This document shows positions 6,182 to 6,247 of a stretch of 6,247 nt of DNA, piece after piece (the stretch's first letter is position 1; each line of letters begins with the position of its first letter). Both the position numbers and the translations under genes were made by a program. The notes beneath the pieces are model-generated. The model was not told the DNA's origin. It did no database searches and worked only from the letters and a program-made list of their open reading frames with translations. Source of the DNA: an uncultured Collinsella sp. (GTDB taxonomy: Bacteria; Actinomycetota; Coriobacteriia; Coriobacteriales; Coriobacteriaceae); assembly GCA_900554585.1 (NCBI GenBank), contig USHS01000079.1, positions 1-6,247 of the forward strand, written 5' to 3'.

Positions 6182-6247
6182 CTGTCTCTTATACACATCT
6201 CCGAGCCCGCGAGACTCCTGAGCATCTCGTATGCCGTCTTCTGCTTG
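6182..6247. other. Illumina Nextera adapter, i7 index and P7 end (artefact)
   Basis: 6182-6200 is the reverse complement of the Tn5 mosaic end, 6201-6215 the rest of the read-2 adapter, 6216-6223 an 8-base index (TCCTGAGC, which I recall as Nextera N704), and 6224-6247 the P7 flow-cell sequence. One base (6209, G instead of A) differs from the standard adapter. The assembly ran through the library insert into the adapter. None of this is genome, and any ORF that extends into it is chimeric. Confidence 0.98.

Noticed and set aside
1..6208. Perfect 27-bp terminal inverted repeats (1-27 and 6182-6208), resembling transposon ends around a cargo of six genes.
   Set aside because: The repeats are the Tn5 mosaic end plus Nextera adapter used in library preparation, followed by index and P7 on the right. 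There is no transposase gene, and the enclosed genes are housekeeping.

Overview
The window is a short draft-assembly contig from a GC-rich bacterium, probably an actinobacterium of the Coriobacteriia such as a Collinsella-like gut organism. The taxonomic call is an inference from protein resemblance, strong G/C preference at third codon positions, frequent GTG starts and tight gene packing. It is not proven by any marker here. Both ends are Illumina Nextera library adapter, not genome: 1-27, and 6182-6247, which also carries an 8-base index and the P7 flow-cell sequence. Genuine sequence runs from 28 to 6181.

All genes lie on the plus strand and fill almost the whole insert. In order they are the 3' end of lepA (elongation factor 4, cut at the left edge), dusB (tRNA dihydrouridine synthase), hemW (radical SAM heme chaperone family), a DnaJ-family protein with an unusual hydrophobic C-terminus, a full-length canonical dnaJ, and mtaB (tRNA methylthiotransferase, cut at the right edge). 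The junctions lepA/dusB (4 nt) and dusB/hemW (2 nt) are so tight that these three are almost certainly one transcription unit. Gaps of 58 and 81 nt precede the two dnaJ genes and could hold weak promoters. mtaB follows the second dnaJ after 9 nt and is probably co-transcribed with it. No stretch without a gene exceeds 100 nt.

The themes are translation (LepA on the ribosome, DusB and MtaB modifying tRNA), protein folding (two J-domain co-chaperones) and Fe-S/SAM chemistry (HemW, MtaB). The order recalls the widespread lepA-hemW-hrcA-grpE-dnaK-dnaJ-prmA-rsmE-mtaB cluster of Firmicutes, with dusB inserted and hrcA, grpE, dnaK, prmA and rsmE absent.

The most interesting item is the first DnaJ (2811-3914). 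It has a J-domain, a Gly/Phe/Tyr-rich linker, all four zinc-binding CxxCxGxG motifs and the first C-terminal beta domain. The second C-terminal domain and dimerisation region are replaced by about 90 residues with two or three likely transmembrane helices, which suggests a membrane-anchored co-chaperone beside a normal soluble paralogue. No RNA gene, CRISPR array, real mobile element or clear rho-independent terminator was seen.
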